DNA from: DASPPM01 sp035604475
Lineage (GTDB): Bacteria > Pseudomonadota > Alphaproteobacteria > JACZXZ01
Reading direction: 5' to 3'
Length of the DNA stretch: 16,947 nt
Assembly: GCA_035604475.1 (NCBI GenBank)
Contig: DATNIJ010000287.1
Coordinates: 1 to 16,947, forward strand
The notes under the pieces were generated by a model that was not told the origin of the DNA, did no database searches, and saw only the letters and a program-made list of their open reading frames with translations. Both the position numbers and the translations under genes were made by a program. Below, piece by piece: positions 9,418 to 16,713 of the stretch (its first letter is position 1; every line of letters begins with the position of its first letter).

Positions 9418-9481
9418 GCCGATTCCCCTAACCCGCTCCTTCGCTGCCGGACCGCAAGAGATTTGATACTTCGCGTTGCGC

Positions 9482-9510
9482 TTGGCAAGCCGAATGGGCG
9501 GCCCTATAAG
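9482..9510 (+). promoter_or_regulatory. Promoter of the glycan cluster (first glycosyltransferase)
   Basis: TTGGCA (9482-9487), 17 bases, TATAAG (9505-9510) gives a strong match. The predicted start of transcription is about 9516-9518, within a few bases of the ATG at 9520, so the mRNA is leaderless or nearly so. The -35 box overlaps a TTGCCA on the other strand that could serve ygfZ, but no matching -10 is clear there. Confidence 0.6.
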
Positions 9511-9519
9511 GCAGGCGCC

Positions 9520-10551
9520 ATGCATATCGTCCTTGTCGACGACTCTATTCCCTTTGATGGCCGAAGCCCGGAGAGCCAGCCCTTGGGCGGCCCGGAGAAG
9601 GCGTTCGCGAGCCTGCCGGGCGCCTTGGCGCGACGCGGCCATCGCGTGCAAGTGTTCAACCGCGCCGCGGCGTCGTGCGAGTGCGAGGGTGCGGCGTGGG
9701 AGAGCTGGCAGGGCACGCGCCCCGTCGAATGCGAGGTGCTGATCGCCTTCCGCAGGCCGGAGCTGCTCGGCTTCGTCGCCCATGCCGGAAAGAAAGTACT
9801 TTGGATCGCGGGCCCGGCGCAGTACTTGAGCGAGGAGCGCAATCAGGGCCTCCTCTTCGCTCACCGCCCCACGCTCGTGTTCATGGGCGAGACGCACAGC
9901 GCGAGCTATCGCGCCCCCGACTTCGAGCTGCGCACAGCGGTGGTCGCCCCCGGCATTCGGCCCGGCTATCTCGAGGACACGCCCGCCGCGCCGCTCATCC
10001 CCCCCTATGCCGTCGCGACCAGTCATCCCGAGCTCGGCCTCCCCTGGCTTATCAAGCTATGGACCGCTCGCATCTACCCCCGATGCCCGCATGCGGAGCT
10101 CCGCCTCTATTCGGCGGTTCTCGACCGGGCGCTCTTCGGCGCGCCGGTGGCCGAGCCGTTCAAGGCGGTCGCCGCATTGGCGCTCGACGCCCGCGACAAG
10201 GGTGTCGCCATCCACCGCCCGGGCTCGGACACGGTGATGGCGGAGGCCTACCGCGGCGCGCGCCTCCACCTCCATCCGGGCGATGCGCGCGAGGTCTATT
10301 GCTATACGCTGGCCGAAAGCCAAGCGTGCGGTACGCCGGCCGTGGGGCGTCCCACTCCCGCCGCGGCCGAGAGCATCGCCGACAATGTTTCCGGCCATTT
10401 GGCGCTCGAGGAGGACGCCTTCGTCGGCTTCACGCTCGGGCTCCTCGAGGACGACCGCGCCTATGTCAGATTGAGCGAGGGCGCCCGCGGGCGCGCAAAA
10501 GAGCGGACGTGGGAGCGTGCCGCCGCCGCGTTCGAGGCCATTTGGCTTTGA
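9520..10551 (+). CDS. Glycosyltransferase, GT4-like (GT-B fold)
   Basis: A 343-residue protein beginning MHIVLVDDSIPFDGRSPESQ, then LGGPEKAFASLPGALARRGH, the N-terminal acceptor half of a GT-B enzyme with its glycine-rich loop. In the C-terminal half the segment EVYCYTLAESQACGTPAV gives Glu258 and Glu266 in the E-x7-E spacing of GT4 glycosyltransferases, where the first Glu contacts the nucleotide sugar. No signal peptide or membrane segment is seen, so it acts at the cytoplasmic membrane face on a lipid-linked or core acceptor. The sugar is not predictable. The ATG at 9520 has a promoter immediately upstream and no good Shine-Dalgarno. It ends 28 bases before the next gene and is probably the first gene of the cluster. 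Confidence 0.85.
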   Translation: MHIVLVDDSIPFDGRSPESQPLGGPEKAFASLPGALARRGHRVQVFNRAAASCECEGAAWESWQGTRPVECEVLIAFRRPELLGFVAHAGKKVLWIAGPAQYLSEERNQGLLFAHRPTLVFMGETHSASYRAPDFELRTAVVAPGIRPGYLEDTPAAPLIPPYAVATSHPELGLPWLIKLWTARIYPRCPHAELRLYSAVLDRALFGAPVAEPFKAVAALALDARDKGVAIHRPGSDTVMAEAYRGARLHLHPGDAREVYCYTLAESQACGTPAVGRPTPAAAESIADNVSGHLALEEDAFVGFTLGLLEDDRAYVRLSEGARGRAKERTWERAAAAFEAIWL

Positions 10552-10569
10552 TGCCGATTCCGGCATAAT
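10542..10569 (+). promoter_or_regulatory. Possible internal promoter before the GT9 gene
   Basis: TTGGCT (10542-10547), 16 bases, CATAAT (10564-10569). The expected start is near 10576, four bases before the ATG at 10580, and no Shine-Dalgarno precedes that ATG. It overlaps the end of the previous gene, so it could boost the downstream part of the cluster. Confidence 0.4.
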
Positions 10570-10579
10570 CATTGGCACC

Positions 10580-11542
10580 ATGCAACTCCTGTTCATCACT
10601 CATTCGCGGGTCGGCGACGCGGTGCTTTCGACCGGGGTGCTCTCGTATCTCCTCGATCGCTACCGCGGGGCACGCGTCACGATTGCCTGCGGCCGCGCGC
10701 CGGCGGAGCTTTTCGAGGCGGTCCCCGAGCTCGAGGAAATCTACATCATCGACAAGCAGCCGCGGGGACGGCACTGGATCGGGCTGTGGCGCCATGCCGT
10801 TCTGCGGCGCTGGGACGCGGTGGTCGATCTGCGCGCGTCCGCCATCGCATACCTGCTGCTGGCGCGGAAGCGCTACGTCACCAAGCCGAGCAAGGAGCCG
10901 GTGCATCGCCTGATCCATCTCGCGCGCGTGGTGGGCGTCGAGGGGGCGCTCGAGCCGCGCATCTGGACGAAGGCGGAGCATTGGGAGCAGGCGAAGGCGC
11001 TCGTGCCGGAAGGACCGTCCGTGCTCGCGGTGGCACCGACCGCGAACTGGCGCGGCAAGATGTGGCGCGGCGCGCGCTTCGCGGAGCTCATCGAGCGGCT
11101 CACCGCGGCAGACGGGATCCTGCCCAATGCGCGGGTCGTGGTATTGGGGGCCGCCAGCGAGCGCAACCTGGCTCAGCCGGTCCTCGCCTCGATCAGGCCG
11201 GCGCGGCGCATCGATCTCGTCGGCAAGATATCGCTGCTCACCGCCTTCACCGTGCTGCGCCGCTCGGCCCTCTTCATCGGCAACGATTCGGGGCTCATGC
11301 ACTTGGCCGCCGCCGCGGGCATCCCGACGCTCGGCCTGTTTGGCCCGAGCCGGCCCGAGAATTATGCACCGCATGGCCCGCTAGCGGATTTCGTGCGCAC
11401 GCCCATTCCTTACGACGAGCTGGTGGGCCGACCCGGCTACGATCACCGCACCACCGATACGCTCATGGACAGCTTGACCGTCGACATGGTCGAAAACGCC
11501 GCTCAAGAGCTCTGGCGGAAGAGCATGGGTGCTGCGGCATGA
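10580..11542 (+). CDS. Glycosyltransferase family 9 (heptosyltransferase-like)
   Basis: A 320-residue GT-B enzyme of the ADP-heptose:LPS heptosyltransferase type. The N-terminus MQLLFITHSRVGDAVLSTGV carries the family's acceptor loop, and IGNDSGLMHLAAAAGIPTLGLFGPS (Gly234 to Gly238 is GNDSG) is the donor-binding signature, preceded by APTANWRGKMWRG. Enzymes of this family add heptose or related sugars to the lipid A-Kdo core at the cytoplasmic face of the inner membrane; the exact donor here is an inference. The ATG at 10580 gives a family-like start; the in-frame ATG at 10517 would overlap the previous gene and add 21 odd residues. The stop TGA overlaps the next ATG (ATGA), so it is coupled to the GT2 gene. 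Confidence 0.9.
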   Translation: MQLLFITHSRVGDAVLSTGVLSYLLDRYRGARVTIACGRAPAELFEAVPELEEIYIIDKQPRGRHWIGLWRHAVLRRWDAVVDLRASAIAYLLLARKRYVTKPSKEPVHRLIHLARVVGVEGALEPRIWTKAEHWEQAKALVPEGPSVLAVAPTANWRGKMWRGARFAELIERLTAADGILPNARVVVLGAASERNLAQPVLASIRPARRIDLVGKISLLTAFTVLRRSALFIGNDSGLMHLAAAAGIPTLGLFGPSRPENYAPHGPLADFVRTPIPYDELVGRPGYDHRTTDTLMDSLTVDMVENAAQELWRKSMGAAA

Positions 11543-12330
11543 CCGCCCTCGAGCACCCGATGCGCGAAGGGCCCGCCGTCATGCCGGTACTCTCGGCGCT
11601 CGTCGTCGTGCGCAACGAGGAGCGGCAGCTTGCCGAGTGCCTCGGAGGGCTGGGGTTCGCCGACGAGATCGTCGTGGTGCTCGACCGCTGCACCGACCGC
11701 TCGAAGGAAATCGCCGAGCGCCTCGGCGCGCGGGTGCTGGAAGGCGCCTGGGAGGTCGAGGGGCCGCGGCGGATGGCCGGCATCGCCGCTTGCCGCGGCG
11801 AGTGGATCCTCGAGGTCGATGCCGACGAGCGCGTGAGCCCCGAGCTCGCGGCCGAAGTGCGCGCGGCACTCCCGGGTGCCGCACCCGGCTACTTTCTCAT
11901 CCCCTTCGACAACTACATAGGCGAGCGCCTGGTGCGCTACGGGTGGGGGGCTTCTTGGGGCGTGTCGGCGGCCGTGCGGCTTTTTACGAAAGGCGCCAAA
12001 GTCTGGGGCGACCAGCGCATCCACCCGAAGCTCGCGCTCAGCGGCGAGCGGCGCTGGCTCAAGTCGCGCATGATACATTACGTCGACCGCAATATTTCCG
12101 ACATGCTTCTGCGGCTCGATCGCTACACCACGATACGCGCGCGCGACCTGCGGGCCTCGGGCGACATCGGCAGCTACTTTCACAACGTGCGGCGGCTGTT
12201 CTCGCGCTTTTATAAGTGCTATGTCCTGCACAAGGGCTATCGGGAGGGGCCGTACGGCCTGCTCATCGCGCTCTTGGCCGGGCTCTATCCTCTCATTTCC
12301 TACCTCAAGGCGAGGCTCGAAAGAGACTGA
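11539..12330 (+). CDS. Glycosyltransferase family 2 (WaaE/KdtX-like)
   Basis: A 263-residue GT-A enzyme. VLSALVVVRNEERQLAECL and DEIVVVLDRCTDRSKEIAERLGA form the nucleotide-binding half, and VDADER supplies the DxD metal site (Asp94, Asp96). Later WGDQRIHPKL and RRWLKSRMIHYVDRNISDML are typical of the LPS-core GT2 group to which WaaE/KdtX belong. The C-terminal segment YGLLIALLAGLYPLISYL is hydrophobic and probably attaches the enzyme to the inner membrane. The ATG at 11539 overlaps the previous stop; a start at 11581 (MPVLSALVVV) is a reasonable alternative because it begins right at the domain. Its stop overlaps the next ATG by one base (TGATG). Confidence 0.88.
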   Translation: MTALEHPMREGPAVMPVLSALVVVRNEERQLAECLGGLGFADEIVVVLDRCTDRSKEIAERLGARVLEGAWEVEGPRRMAGIAACRGEWILEVDADERVSPELAAEVRAALPGAAPGYFLIPFDNYIGERLVRYGWGASWGVSAAVRLFTKGAKVWGDQRIHPKLALSGERRWLKSRMIHYVDRNISDMLLRLDRYTTIRARDLRASGDIGSYFHNVRRLFSRFYKCYVLHKGYREGPYGLLIALLAGLYPLISYLKARLERD

Positions 12331-13361
12331 TGGCGCGCATCCGGGTGCTGCAGGTGATGGCCGGCGCCCGCCACGGCGGGGCGGAGGCGTTCTTCACGCG
12401 TCTCGTGCCTGCGCTCGAGCGTGCGGGACTCGAGCAGCGCGTCGTCATCCGTCGCGATGCCGAGCGCGCGGCCAAGCTGCGCGAAGACGGCATCGAGCCG
12501 CTCGAACTCCCCTTCGGCGCCTTTCTCGACTTCAAGACGTCCTCAGCGCTCCGGCGTGCGATCCGGGACTTCGCTCCCCACGTCGTGTTGACCTGGATGA
12601 ACCGCGCCACGACGATCTGTCCCAGAGGGCGCTTCGTCCACGCCGCGCGGCTCGGCGGCTATTACGATCTCAGATACTACAGGAAGAGCGACCATCTCAT
12701 CGGCAATACCGTCGACATCGTCGCCTATTTGCGCCGCTGCGGCTGGCCTTCGGACCGCACCCACTATCTGCCGAACTTCGTCGATACCGAACCTCTCGCA
12801 CCCGTCGCCCGCGCGAGTCTCGCTACCCCCGAAGACGCGCCGCTCCTCTTGGCGCTCGGCCGCCTCCATTCCGACAAGGCTTTCGATGTGCTGTTGGAGG
12901 CCCTCGCCGCACTCGAGGGCGTGCACTGCTGGCTCGCCGGCGAAGGGCCCGAGCGCCGCGCGCTCGAGGCGCAGTCGGCCCGCCTTGGGCTTGGCGCGCG
13001 GCTGCATTTCCTCGGCTGGCGCGACGACGTGGGCGCGCTCTTTGCCGCGGCCGACCTTCTTGTTTGTCCCTCGCGCATCGAGCCGCTCGGTAACGTCGTC
13101 ATCGAGGCGTGGGCGCGCGAGGTCCCGGTCGTCGCCGCGGCAAGTGCTGGGCCGAAGGGATTGATCAAGGACGGCGAGAACGGTCTCTTGGTGCCCCTCG
13201 AGGACGCCCAAGCGCTAGCCGCCGCCGTCCGCCGCGTGCTGGCGGAGCCGGAGCTCGCGCGGCGTCTGGTTGCCGGCGGACGTGTCGCCCACGAGGAAGA
13301 GTTCACCAAGAAGGCGGTCGTCGCCCGCTACATGGAATTCTTTGAGAAGGTGGCAGCCTGA
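12330..13361 (+). CDS. Glycosyltransferase family 4
   Basis: A 343-residue GT-B enzyme. MARIRVLQVMAGARHGGAEAF gives the N-terminal glycine-rich acceptor loop, and LLALGRLHSDKAFDVLLEAL starts the donor domain at about residue 172. The pattern EPLGNVVIEAWA holds Glu251 and Glu259 in the E-x7-E arrangement of retaining GT4 enzymes. GEGPERRALEAQSARLGL and HFLGWRDDVGALFAAADLLVCPS are classic family blocks. It transfers an activated sugar to a growing glycan in the cytoplasm; donor unknown. The ATG at 12330 overlaps the GT2 stop; a longer frame beginning at 12216 lies in the preceding gene and has no family likeness. Its own stop overlaps the asnB-like ATG by one base (TGATG). Confidence 0.92.
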   Translation: MARIRVLQVMAGARHGGAEAFFTRLVPALERAGLEQRVVIRRDAERAAKLREDGIEPLELPFGAFLDFKTSSALRRAIRDFAPHVVLTWMNRATTICPRGRFVHAARLGGYYDLRYYRKSDHLIGNTVDIVAYLRRCGWPSDRTHYLPNFVDTEPLAPVARASLATPEDAPLLLALGRLHSDKAFDVLLEALAALEGVHCWLAGEGPERRALEAQSARLGLGARLHFLGWRDDVGALFAAADLLVCPSRIEPLGNVVIEAWAREVPVVAAASAGPKGLIKDGENGLLVPLEDAQALAAAVRRVLAEPELARRLVAGGRVAHEEEFTKKAVVARYMEFFEKVAA

Positions 13362-15127
13362 TGTGCGGCATCGTCGGTATCATGATGAAGAACGGCAGCT
13401 CGCCCGACCCTGCGCTCTTGACCCGCATGGCCGACAGCGTCGACCACCGCGGGCCGGAGAGCCGCGGTCAGTATGTGGTCGCCAATGTGGGCATGGTGCA
13501 GAACCGGCTCGCCATCATCGACCTCAAGACCGGGGGCCATCCGCTGCACGAGTCGGGCGGCGCCGCCCTCGTCGGCAACGGCGAGATCTACAACTACATC
13601 GAGTTGCGGCAGGACGCAGCCCTTGCCGGCGTCAACTTCGCGACCGGGTCGGACTTCGAGCCCGCACTCCATCTTTACCGCCGGCTCGGCGTCGGCTTTG
13701 TCGAGAAGCTGCGCGGCATGTACGCGATCGCCTTGCACGATGCGCCGGCGGGACGCCTCGTGCTCGCGCGCGATCCCTTCGGCATTAAGCCGCTCTATTA
13801 CGTCGAGCGGCCCGAGCTCTTCGCCTTCGCCTCCGAGCCGCGGGCCCTCATTGCGGCGGGCTTCGCCCAGCGCGTCCTCGATTCCGCGCGCCGGGGCGAG
13901 CTCGTCGAGCTGCAGTTCACCACCGGCCGCGACACGCCCTTCCTCGGCATCCGCCGGCTGCTGCCCGGCGAGACCCTCGTGCTTGCCGAGGCGCGTGTCG
14001 TCGAGCGCCGGCGCCAGGAGGCCTTGCCCCAGGGCGGCCCCGAGCCGATGGGTGAGGAGGAGGCGCTCGCGCGTCTCGACGAGGCGTTGGAAGACAGCGT
14101 GCGCGTGCACCAGCGCTCGGACGTGCCTTACGGCATGTTCCTTTCGGGCGGCATCGATTCCACTACGGTGCTGGCGCTGATGGCCAGGCTCAACGACCGT
14201 CCCGTGCGCGCCTTCACGATCGGCTTCTCCGGCACGGAGGTCGCGGACGAACGCGCGCTCGCGCGCAAGCTTGCCGGCATAGTCGGGGCCGAGCACGTCG
14301 AGGTGGAGTTTGACGAGGGCGACTTCTGGACACTCTTGCCCAAGGTCGCGGACGCGCTCGACGATCCCACCGCCGATTATGCGGCCCTTCCCACCTACAA
14401 GCTCGCCTCGCTCGTCAAGGGGTCCCTCAAGGTCATCCTGACCGGCGAGGGCGGCGATGAGCTCTTCGCCGGTTACGGCCGCTATCGCAGCGTGGTTCGA
14501 CCGTGGTGGCAGTGGGGCCGCACCATGCGCGCGCGCGGCATCTTCGACGGGCTCGACGTCCTTCGCGCCAATCCCGTCGGCTGGCGCGACGGCATTGACG
14601 CCGCCGAGCTCGCGGCGGCGACGCCGGGGCGCACCAAGCTCCAGGTGGCGCAGGCGGTGGATGCGGCCGACTGGTTGCCCAACGATCTGCTCACCAAGCT
14701 CGACCGCTGCCTGATGGCGCACTCGATCGAAGGACGCGTGCCCTTCCTCGACCCCAGGCTTGCGCACCTCGCCTACCGCCTTCCCGATCGGCTCAAGCTC
14801 AGGCGCGGCCTCGGCAAGTGGCTCCTGCGCAAGTGGCTCGCGCGCACCCTGCCGGAGGCGGAGCCGATGAGCGCCAAGCGCGGCTTTACGGTGCCGGTCG
14901 CCGAATGGATCGCGAAGCGGCGTGCGCGCATCGTGCCCCTCTTGGCGCGCCAAGCCGGCGTGCGCGAGCTCTGCCAGCCCGGCTCGGTCGAGCGGCTCTT
15001 CCTAGGCAGCGGCAAGCGCGCCGAGTTCGCCGAGTGGGCGCTGCTCTTCTACGCGTGCTGGCACCAGAGCCATATCATGGGTGCCGGCGGCGCGCGCGAC
15101 GCCTATGAGCTCCTCTCGGCGGTGTAG
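13361..15127 (+). CDS. asnB: Asparagine synthase-like glutamine amidotransferase (AsnB family)
   Basis: A 588-residue two-domain enzyme. The Ntn glutaminase domain begins with catalytic Cys2 (MCGIVGIMMK), with HRGPES, Arg49 in NRLAIIDL, NGEIYNY (73-79) and Asp98 in GSDFE. The synthase domain has the ATP pyrophosphatase loop SGGIDS (262-267), LTGEGGDELFAGY, LLTKLDRCLMAHSIEGRVPFLD and KRGFTVPV. Glutamine gives ammonia, which tunnels to an adenylated carboxylate; the classic acceptor is aspartate. Because the start overlaps the upstream glycosyltransferase stop and sits at the end of a glycosyltransferase run, a sugar carboxylate is a plausible acceptor, as in WbpS-type and WbtH-type O-antigen enzymes. 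The gene symbol marks the family only. All catalytic residues seem intact. Confidence 0.95.
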   Translation: MCGIVGIMMKNGSSPDPALLTRMADSVDHRGPESRGQYVVANVGMVQNRLAIIDLKTGGHPLHESGGAALVGNGEIYNYIELRQDAALAGVNFATGSDFEPALHLYRRLGVGFVEKLRGMYAIALHDAPAGRLVLARDPFGIKPLYYVERPELFAFASEPRALIAAGFAQRVLDSARRGELVELQFTTGRDTPFLGIRRLLPGETLVLAEARVVERRRQEALPQGGPEPMGEEEALARLDEALEDSVRVHQRSDVPYGMFLSGGIDSTTVLALMARLNDRPVRAFTIGFSGTEVADERALARKLAGIVGAEHVEVEFDEGDFWTLLPKVADALDDPTADYAALPTYKLASLVKGSLKVILTGEGGDELFAGYGRYRSVVRPWWQWGRTMRARGIFDGLDVLRANPVGWRDGIDAAELAAATPGRTKLQVAQAVDAADWLPNDLLTKLDRCLMAHSIEGRVPFLDPRLAHLAYRLPDRLKLRRGLGKWLLRKWLARTLPEAEPMSAKRGFTVPVAEWIAKRRARIVPLLARQAGVRELCQPGSVERLFLGSGKRAEFAEWALLFYACWHQSHIMGAGGARDAYELLSAV

Positions 15128-15135
15128 CGGGAGCG

Positions 15136-15150
15136 GCATCTTGGGGATGC
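15136..15150 (+). promoter_or_regulatory. Short hairpin overlapping the ribosome-binding site of the dihydroorotase-like gene
   Basis: GCATC (15136-15140), loop TTGGG, GATGC (15146-15150) make a perfect five-base-pair hairpin. The likely Shine-Dalgarno GGGGA (15143-15147) sits in its loop and right arm, seven bases before the ATG at 15155. It could moderate translation, but the stem is short. Confidence 0.3.
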
Positions 15151-15154
15151 AGCC

Positions 15155-16498
15155 ATGCCCGAGCGCTTCGATCTGATCGTCAAGGGCGGCACCGTCGCCA
15201 CGCCGGGCGGCTTGGTGGCGGCCGATATCGGCGCGCGCGCTGGGCGGATCGCGGCACTCGGCGCCCTCGACGGGGCCGCTGCGGAGGAGGTCATCGACGC
15301 GCGCGGCCTTCACGTGCTGCCCGGCGTCATCGATACCCAGGTCCATTTTCGCGAGCCCGGCAACGAGCACAAGGAGAACCTGGCGAGCGGCACGCGCGCG
15401 GCAGCCCTCGGCGGCGTCGCTGCCGTCTGCGAGATGCCCAATACCGAGCCGAGCACTACGACGAAGGCGCTGCTCGAGGACAAGCTCGCGCGCGCGGCCG
15501 GCCGCGCCGCGGTCGATCACGCATTCTTCGTCGGTGCCGCCCACGAGAACGTCGGCGAGCTCGCGGGCCTCGAGCAGCTGCCCGGCTGCGCCGGCGTCAA
15601 GCTCTTCATGGGGAGCTCGACGGGGAGCCTTCTCGTTCCCGACGATGAAGGCGTGCTCGCGGTGCTTTGCGCCGGCCGGCGCCGCGTTGCGGTGCATGCC
15701 GAGGACGAGACTCGCCTTCGCGCGCGCAAGCCGATCGCCGTCGCAGGTGGAAAGCCGCATCTCCATCCGCTGTGGCGCGACGAGGAGACAGCCCTCCTCG
15801 CAGTCAGGCGCCTCCTGGCGCATGCGCGCCGCGCGGGCCGGCGCGTGCATGTGCTGCACGTCACCTCCGCGGGCGAGATGGAGCTTCTCGCCCGGCACAA
15901 GGACATCGCGACCGTCGAGACCACGCCCCAGCATCTGACGCTCGCGGCCCCCGAATGCTACGACCGGCTCGGCAGTCTCGCCCAAATGAACCCGCCGATC
16001 CGCGAGGCGAGCCACCGTGCGGCACTCTGGCGTGCGGTCCAGGACGGGGTCGTCGACGTGATCGGCTCCGATCACGCCCCGCATACGCTCGAGGAGAAGG
16101 CGAGACCCTATCCCGAAAGCCCTTCGGGCATGCCGGGCGTGCAGACGCTGGTGCCGATCCTCCTCGACCATGTCCATGCCGGCCGGCTTTCGCTCGAGCG
16201 CTTCGTCGACCTCACCAGCGCCGGCCCCGCGCGCATCTACGGTATCGCCGGCAAGGGACGCATCGCCTGCGGCTATGACGCCGATTTCACCATCGTGGAC
16301 CTCGCCCTTGAGCGTGTCATCGAGAACCGCTGGATCGCGAGCCGCTGCGGCTGGACGCCCTTCGCCGGCATGAGGGTCACGGGCTGGCCCCGCATGACGG
16401 TCATCCGCGGCCGGCTCGTCATGCGCGAGGACGAGCTCCTCGGCAGCCCCCAAGGCCAGCCCTTGCGCTTCCTCGAGACCCTCGCGGCCGAGGCCTGA
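15155..16498 (+). CDS. Dihydroorotase-like amidohydrolase (PyrC-type paralog)
   Basis: A 447-residue amidohydrolase-superfamily protein closest to the long class I dihydroorotases. The N-terminal beta-sandwich strand is DLIVKGGTVATPGG; then come VLPGVID and VHFREPG; the bridging Lys is likely Lys149 in GVKLFMGS. Metal ligands His181 (VHAED) and His235 (LHVTSAG) are present, and the catalytic Asp306 sits in IGSDHAPH. Where class I enzymes have D-x-H-x-H, this one reads Asp60-Thr-Gln62-Val-His64, so the first metal His is Gln. I recall similar Gln-containing dihydroorotase paralogs in alphaproteobacteria. Whether it cyclises carbamoyl-aspartate in pyrimidine synthesis or acts on another amide is therefore open. 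It follows the amidotransferase by 27 bases, in the same orientation. A Shine-Dalgarno GGGGA lies at 15143-15147. Confidence 0.88.
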   Translation: MPERFDLIVKGGTVATPGGLVAADIGARAGRIAALGALDGAAAEEVIDARGLHVLPGVIDTQVHFREPGNEHKENLASGTRAAALGGVAAVCEMPNTEPSTTTKALLEDKLARAAGRAAVDHAFFVGAAHENVGELAGLEQLPGCAGVKLFMGSSTGSLLVPDDEGVLAVLCAGRRRVAVHAEDETRLRARKPIAVAGGKPHLHPLWRDEETALLAVRRLLAHARRAGRRVHVLHVTSAGEMELLARHKDIATVETTPQHLTLAAPECYDRLGSLAQMNPPIREASHRAALWRAVQDGVVDVIGSDHAPHTLEEKARPYPESPSGMPGVQTLVPILLDHVHAGRLSLERFVDLTSAGPARIYGIAGKGRIACGYDADFTIVDLALERVIENRWIASRCGWTPFAGMRVTGWPRMTVIRGRLVMREDELLGSPQGQPLRFLETLAAEA

Positions 16499-16544
16499 CC
16501 CAGAGGGCCCGTGCGGCCGCGCCGCCGCCTCAGCGACTATGGGC

Positions 16545-16573
16545 TTGCATTTCGCCGCGGGATGCCCCATCTT
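16545..16573 (+). promoter_or_regulatory. Candidate promoter of the cold-shock gene
   Basis: TTGCAT (16545-16550), 17 bases, CATCTT (16568-16573). The -10 is weak. If used, transcription starts near 16580 and the gene has a leader of about 134 bases, a length typical of cold-shock genes. No clear terminator for the preceding gene is seen in 16499-16544. Confidence 0.35.
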
Positions 16574-16609
16574 CCCGCCATCAGTATCTGCTTCGGCACT
16601 TGCCGATAT

Positions 16610-16623
16610 GCCCCCTTAGGGGC
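16610..16623 (+). promoter_or_regulatory. Small hairpin in the cold-shock gene leader
   Basis: GCCCC (16610-16614), loop CTTA, GGGGC (16619-16623). The stem is perfect, GC-only and five base pairs long, near the 5' end of the presumed leader. Confidence 0.4.
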
Positions 16624-16656
16624 GCACATCTAAGCAATCCATGAGGCCGGTAACTG

Positions 16657-16684
16657 CAGCATCTCGGCGATGGTCGCCGAGCTG
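16657..16684 (+). promoter_or_regulatory. Strong hairpin upstream of the cold-shock ribosome-binding site
   Basis: CTCGGCGA (16663-16670), loop TGG, TCGCCGAG (16674-16681) form a perfect eight-base-pair stem, extended by CAG (16657-16659) with CTG (16682-16684) across a three-base bulge. It is followed by TTTCC and ends about 18 bases before the Shine-Dalgarno. It may be a leader structure of the cold-shock mRNA or, less likely, a terminator for the upstream operon. Confidence 0.65.
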
Positions 16685-16713
16685 TTTCCACGTACTCAAG
16701 TTAGGAGGCCATC

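Noticed and set aside
13328..14953. A 541-codon minus-strand frame opposite the asnB-like gene
   Set aside because: The plus strand has intact Cys2, SGGIDS and GEGGDELFAGY motifs; the antisense product is compositionally biased and motif-free.
11539..16498. Possible frameshifts or pseudogenes in the glycan cluster
   Set aside because: Each frame runs the full family length with motifs in order, and the overlaps are standard ATGA/TGATG couplings, not breaks.
16499..16544. Terminator after the dihydroorotase-like gene
   Set aside because: The sequence is GC-rich with short palindromes such as GCGGCCGC but no stem followed by a T run.
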